This document shows positions 62,618-64,000 of a stretch of 64,000 nt of DNA, piece after piece (the stretch's first letter is position 1; every line of letters starts with the position of its first letter). Both the position numbers and the translations under genes were made by a program. The DNA lies in the NCBI RefSeq assembly GCF_019977195.1, contig NZ_AP024643.1:992001-1056000 (forward strand). Reading direction: 5' to 3'. Under the pieces are notes generated by a model. It made no database searches. It saw only the letters and a list, made by a program, of their open reading frames with translations, and was not told where the DNA came from. The stretch is from Arthrobacter sp. StoSoilA2 (lineage in GTDB: Bacteria > Actinomycetota > Actinomycetes > Actinomycetales > Micrococcaceae).

Positions 62618-64000
62618 ATGAACAGGCATGCTCCCGAACAGGACATCAATGAAGATGACCTGCAAATCCACCCGCCCAAGAAAGCTGCGGCAGGCCTCAA
62701 GGCTGTCACTGTCGCCCTTGAGAGGGGCTACTCCCAGGCAGGAGTAGCCCGCACGGTCCGCTCCATGCTCAGGGTTAACCAGCATGACGGCTTTGATTGC
62801 CCGGGCTGCGCCTGGCCGGAATCCATCACGGGACGCCGGAGTCCCGCTGAATTCTGCGAGAACGGCGCCAAGGCAATCGCTGAGGAAAGCACCACGCGGA
62901 CGGTGGGGGCCGAATTCTGGGCGGCACATTCCATCGCAGATCTTGAAGACAAGACCGAATACTGGTTGGGAAGCCAAGGACGGATCGCCGAGCCCGTCGT
63001 CCTCAAACCGGGGGATACCCACTATTCCCCGATCAGTTGGACTGATGCCTTTGCATTGATCGGGGAGCATATCAATGCCACCACGCCCGATCGCTGTGTT
63101 TTCTACACCTCCGGCCGGACGGCCAATGAGACCGCGTTCATGTACCAGTTGTTTGCCCGCAGCCTGGGCACCAACAACCTGCCGGACTGCTCCAACATGT
63201 GCCATGAGTCCTCGGGCAGCGCGCTGAACCCGACCATCGGAATCGGCAAGGGAACTGTTTCGCTGGAAGACATCCACCACGCAGAACTGGTGTTCGTGGT
63301 GGGCCAGAATCCGGGGACCAACCATCCCCGCATGCTGTCCGCGTTGCGTGACTGCAAGAACAACGGCGGAAAGATCGTTGCCGTGAACCCGCTTCCGGAA
63401 GCGGGACTGCTGAACTTCAAGGACCCCCAGTCCCTCAACGGCGTGATCGGGGGCGGCACTACTATCGCCGATGAGTTCCTCAAGATCAAGGTCGGTGGCG
63501 ACCTCGCTCTGTTCCAGGCGCTGGGCCACTTGCTCCTGGAGGAAGAGAAGCGGAACCCGGGGACGGTGGTCGATAAGTCATTTATCGGAAAGCAGACCGA
63601 GGGCTTCGAAGCGTACGCCAAGGCACGGTCCCAGCTGGACTGGGATGAGACTGAGCGCGCAACCGGCTTGTCGCGCGAGGAAATCGTCACTGTGGCGGGG
63701 CTGATGGCCAAGTCCAAGGCAACCATTATTTGCTGGGCGCTTGGCTTGACCCAGCAGCCGCACTCCGTGGATACGCTGAAGGAGATCATCAACCTGCTCC
63801 TGCTCCAAGGCAACTTCGGTAAGCGTGGAGCCGGCGCGTGCCCTGTGCGTGGCCACTCGAACGTCCAGGGTGACCGCACCATGGGTATCTGGGAGAAGCC
63901 ACGCGAACCCTTCCTTGCCGCGCTGGACAAGGAGTTTGGATTCCGGATGCCCCGCGAGCATGGATATGACTCCGTGGAGACCCAGCACGCCCTGGAAAAG
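62618..64000 (+). CDS. FdhF/YdeP-family molybdopterin oxidoreductase, 3' end outside window
   Basis: The frame is open from ATG 62618 to the window end (461 codons) and continues beyond it. The N-terminus has the Cys pair DCPGCAWP (Cys61, Cys64) typical of the FdhF/YdeP group. Later come VFYTSGRTANETAFMYQLFARSLGTNN, NMCHESSGSALNPTIGIGKG (Cys195, at the usual position near the Mo site), ELVFVVGQNPGTNHPRM and CPVRGHSNVQGDRTMG, all bis-MGD binding. Sequence resembles formate dehydrogenase-like proteins of unknown substrate. The upstream mobA-moeA operon supports its need for Mo-cofactor. Confidence 0.88.
   Translation, partial: MNRHAPEQDINEDDLQIHPPKKAAAGLKAVTVALERGYSQAGVARTVRSMLRVNQHDGFDCPGCAWPESITGRRSPAEFCENGAKAIAEESTTRTVGAEFWAAHSIADLEDKTEYWLGSQGRIAEPVVLKPGDTHYSPISWTDAFALIGEHINATTPDRCVFYTSGRTANETAFMYQLFARSLGTNNLPDCSNMCHESSGSALNPTIGIGKGTVSLEDIHHAELVFVVGQNPGTNHPRMLSALRDCKNNGGKIVAVNPLPEAGLLNFKDPQSLNGVIGGGTTIADEFLKIKVGGDLALFQALGHLLLEEEKRNPGTVVDKSFIGKQTEGFEAYAKARSQLDWDETERATGLSREEIVTVAGLMAKSKATIICWALGLTQQPHSVDTLKEIINLLLLQGNFGKRGAGACPVRGHSNVQGDRTMGIWEKPREPFLAALDKEFGFRMPREHGYDSVETQHALEK

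Noticed and set aside
61811..63529. 572-codon open frame on the - strand
   Set aside because: Antisense to moeA and the molybdoenzyme, both of which have clear family motifs.

Overview
The window looks like a chromosomal segment of a high-GC Gram-positive actinobacterium of the Micrococcaceae, most likely Arthrobacter or Paenarthrobacter. This rests on the family mix (DUF4193, DUF3263, DUF3027, a DtxR/IdeR repressor, paired FemX-like ligases, a WXG100 protein, an actinobacterial XPB helicase) and on frequent GTG and TTG starts. It is recognition by eye, not a database result. No tRNA, rRNA, insertion sequence, prophage or CRISPR array was seen.

Layout. 1-6024: a one-direction catabolic operon (SDR, amidohydrolase, acyl-CoA dehydrogenase, MaoC hydratase, MHS-type transporter, CoA ligase) with the gene set of the phd/cou pathway for phenylpropanoid side-chain shortening. 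6282-9692: DUF805 membrane protein, L-2-hydroxyglutarate oxidase, DUF4193 and a secreted protein. 9790-13400: agmatine/putrescine operon (APC permease, agmatine deiminase, N-carbamoylputrescine amidase-like enzyme) behind a clean palindromic operator. 13766-18286: a small protein, M20 amidohydrolase, cyclodeaminase, and a DHA2 drug exporter divergent from its TetR regulator. 18386-25171: tandem glycine riboswitch, gcvP, gcvT, gcvH and sdaA, converting glycine to serine to pyruvate; gcvH is flanked by two copies of an 85-base repeat. 25210-30231: a nuclease, then a translationally coupled lipoprotein / peptidoglycan-binding adaptor / MacB-type ABC exporter.

30294-34377: two FemX-like peptidoglycan bridge ligases and a ThrE exporter. 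34374-36033: siderophore-interacting reductase with an iron box, and uracil-DNA glycosylase. 36142-40719: DUF3263, LytR_C protein, cold-shock protein, groEL behind two CIRCE elements, and an RNase H fusion. 40879-45483: WXG100 protein, two-component system, LysE/LysR pair and a small protein. 45507-48143: membrane-anchored multicopper oxidase and partner. 48329-52772: XPB helicase, its helicase-associated partner and a small membrane protein. 53029-56274: CSD protein, DUF3027, serC and the DtxR/IdeR repressor. 56481-59433: three cell-wall hydrolase-like proteins, two of them behind c-di-AMP (ydaO) riboswitches. 59760-64000: HNH nuclease, then mobA-DUF6457, moeA and an FdhF/YdeP-type molybdoenzyme cut by the window end.

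Links across the window: the DtxR/IdeR repressor (55579-56274) is the natural regulator of the iron box at 35214-35232. The molybdenum-cofactor genes sit next to a molybdoenzyme that needs the cofactor. FemX ligases, the LytR_C protein and the c-di-AMP-controlled hydrolases all concern the cell wall. The best candidate for an undescribed system is the lipoprotein-adaptor-MacB exporter at 26241-30231. The most unusual non-coding signals are a 32-base-period motif array (6034-6126), nested palindromes (13507-13559) and the repeats around gcvH.
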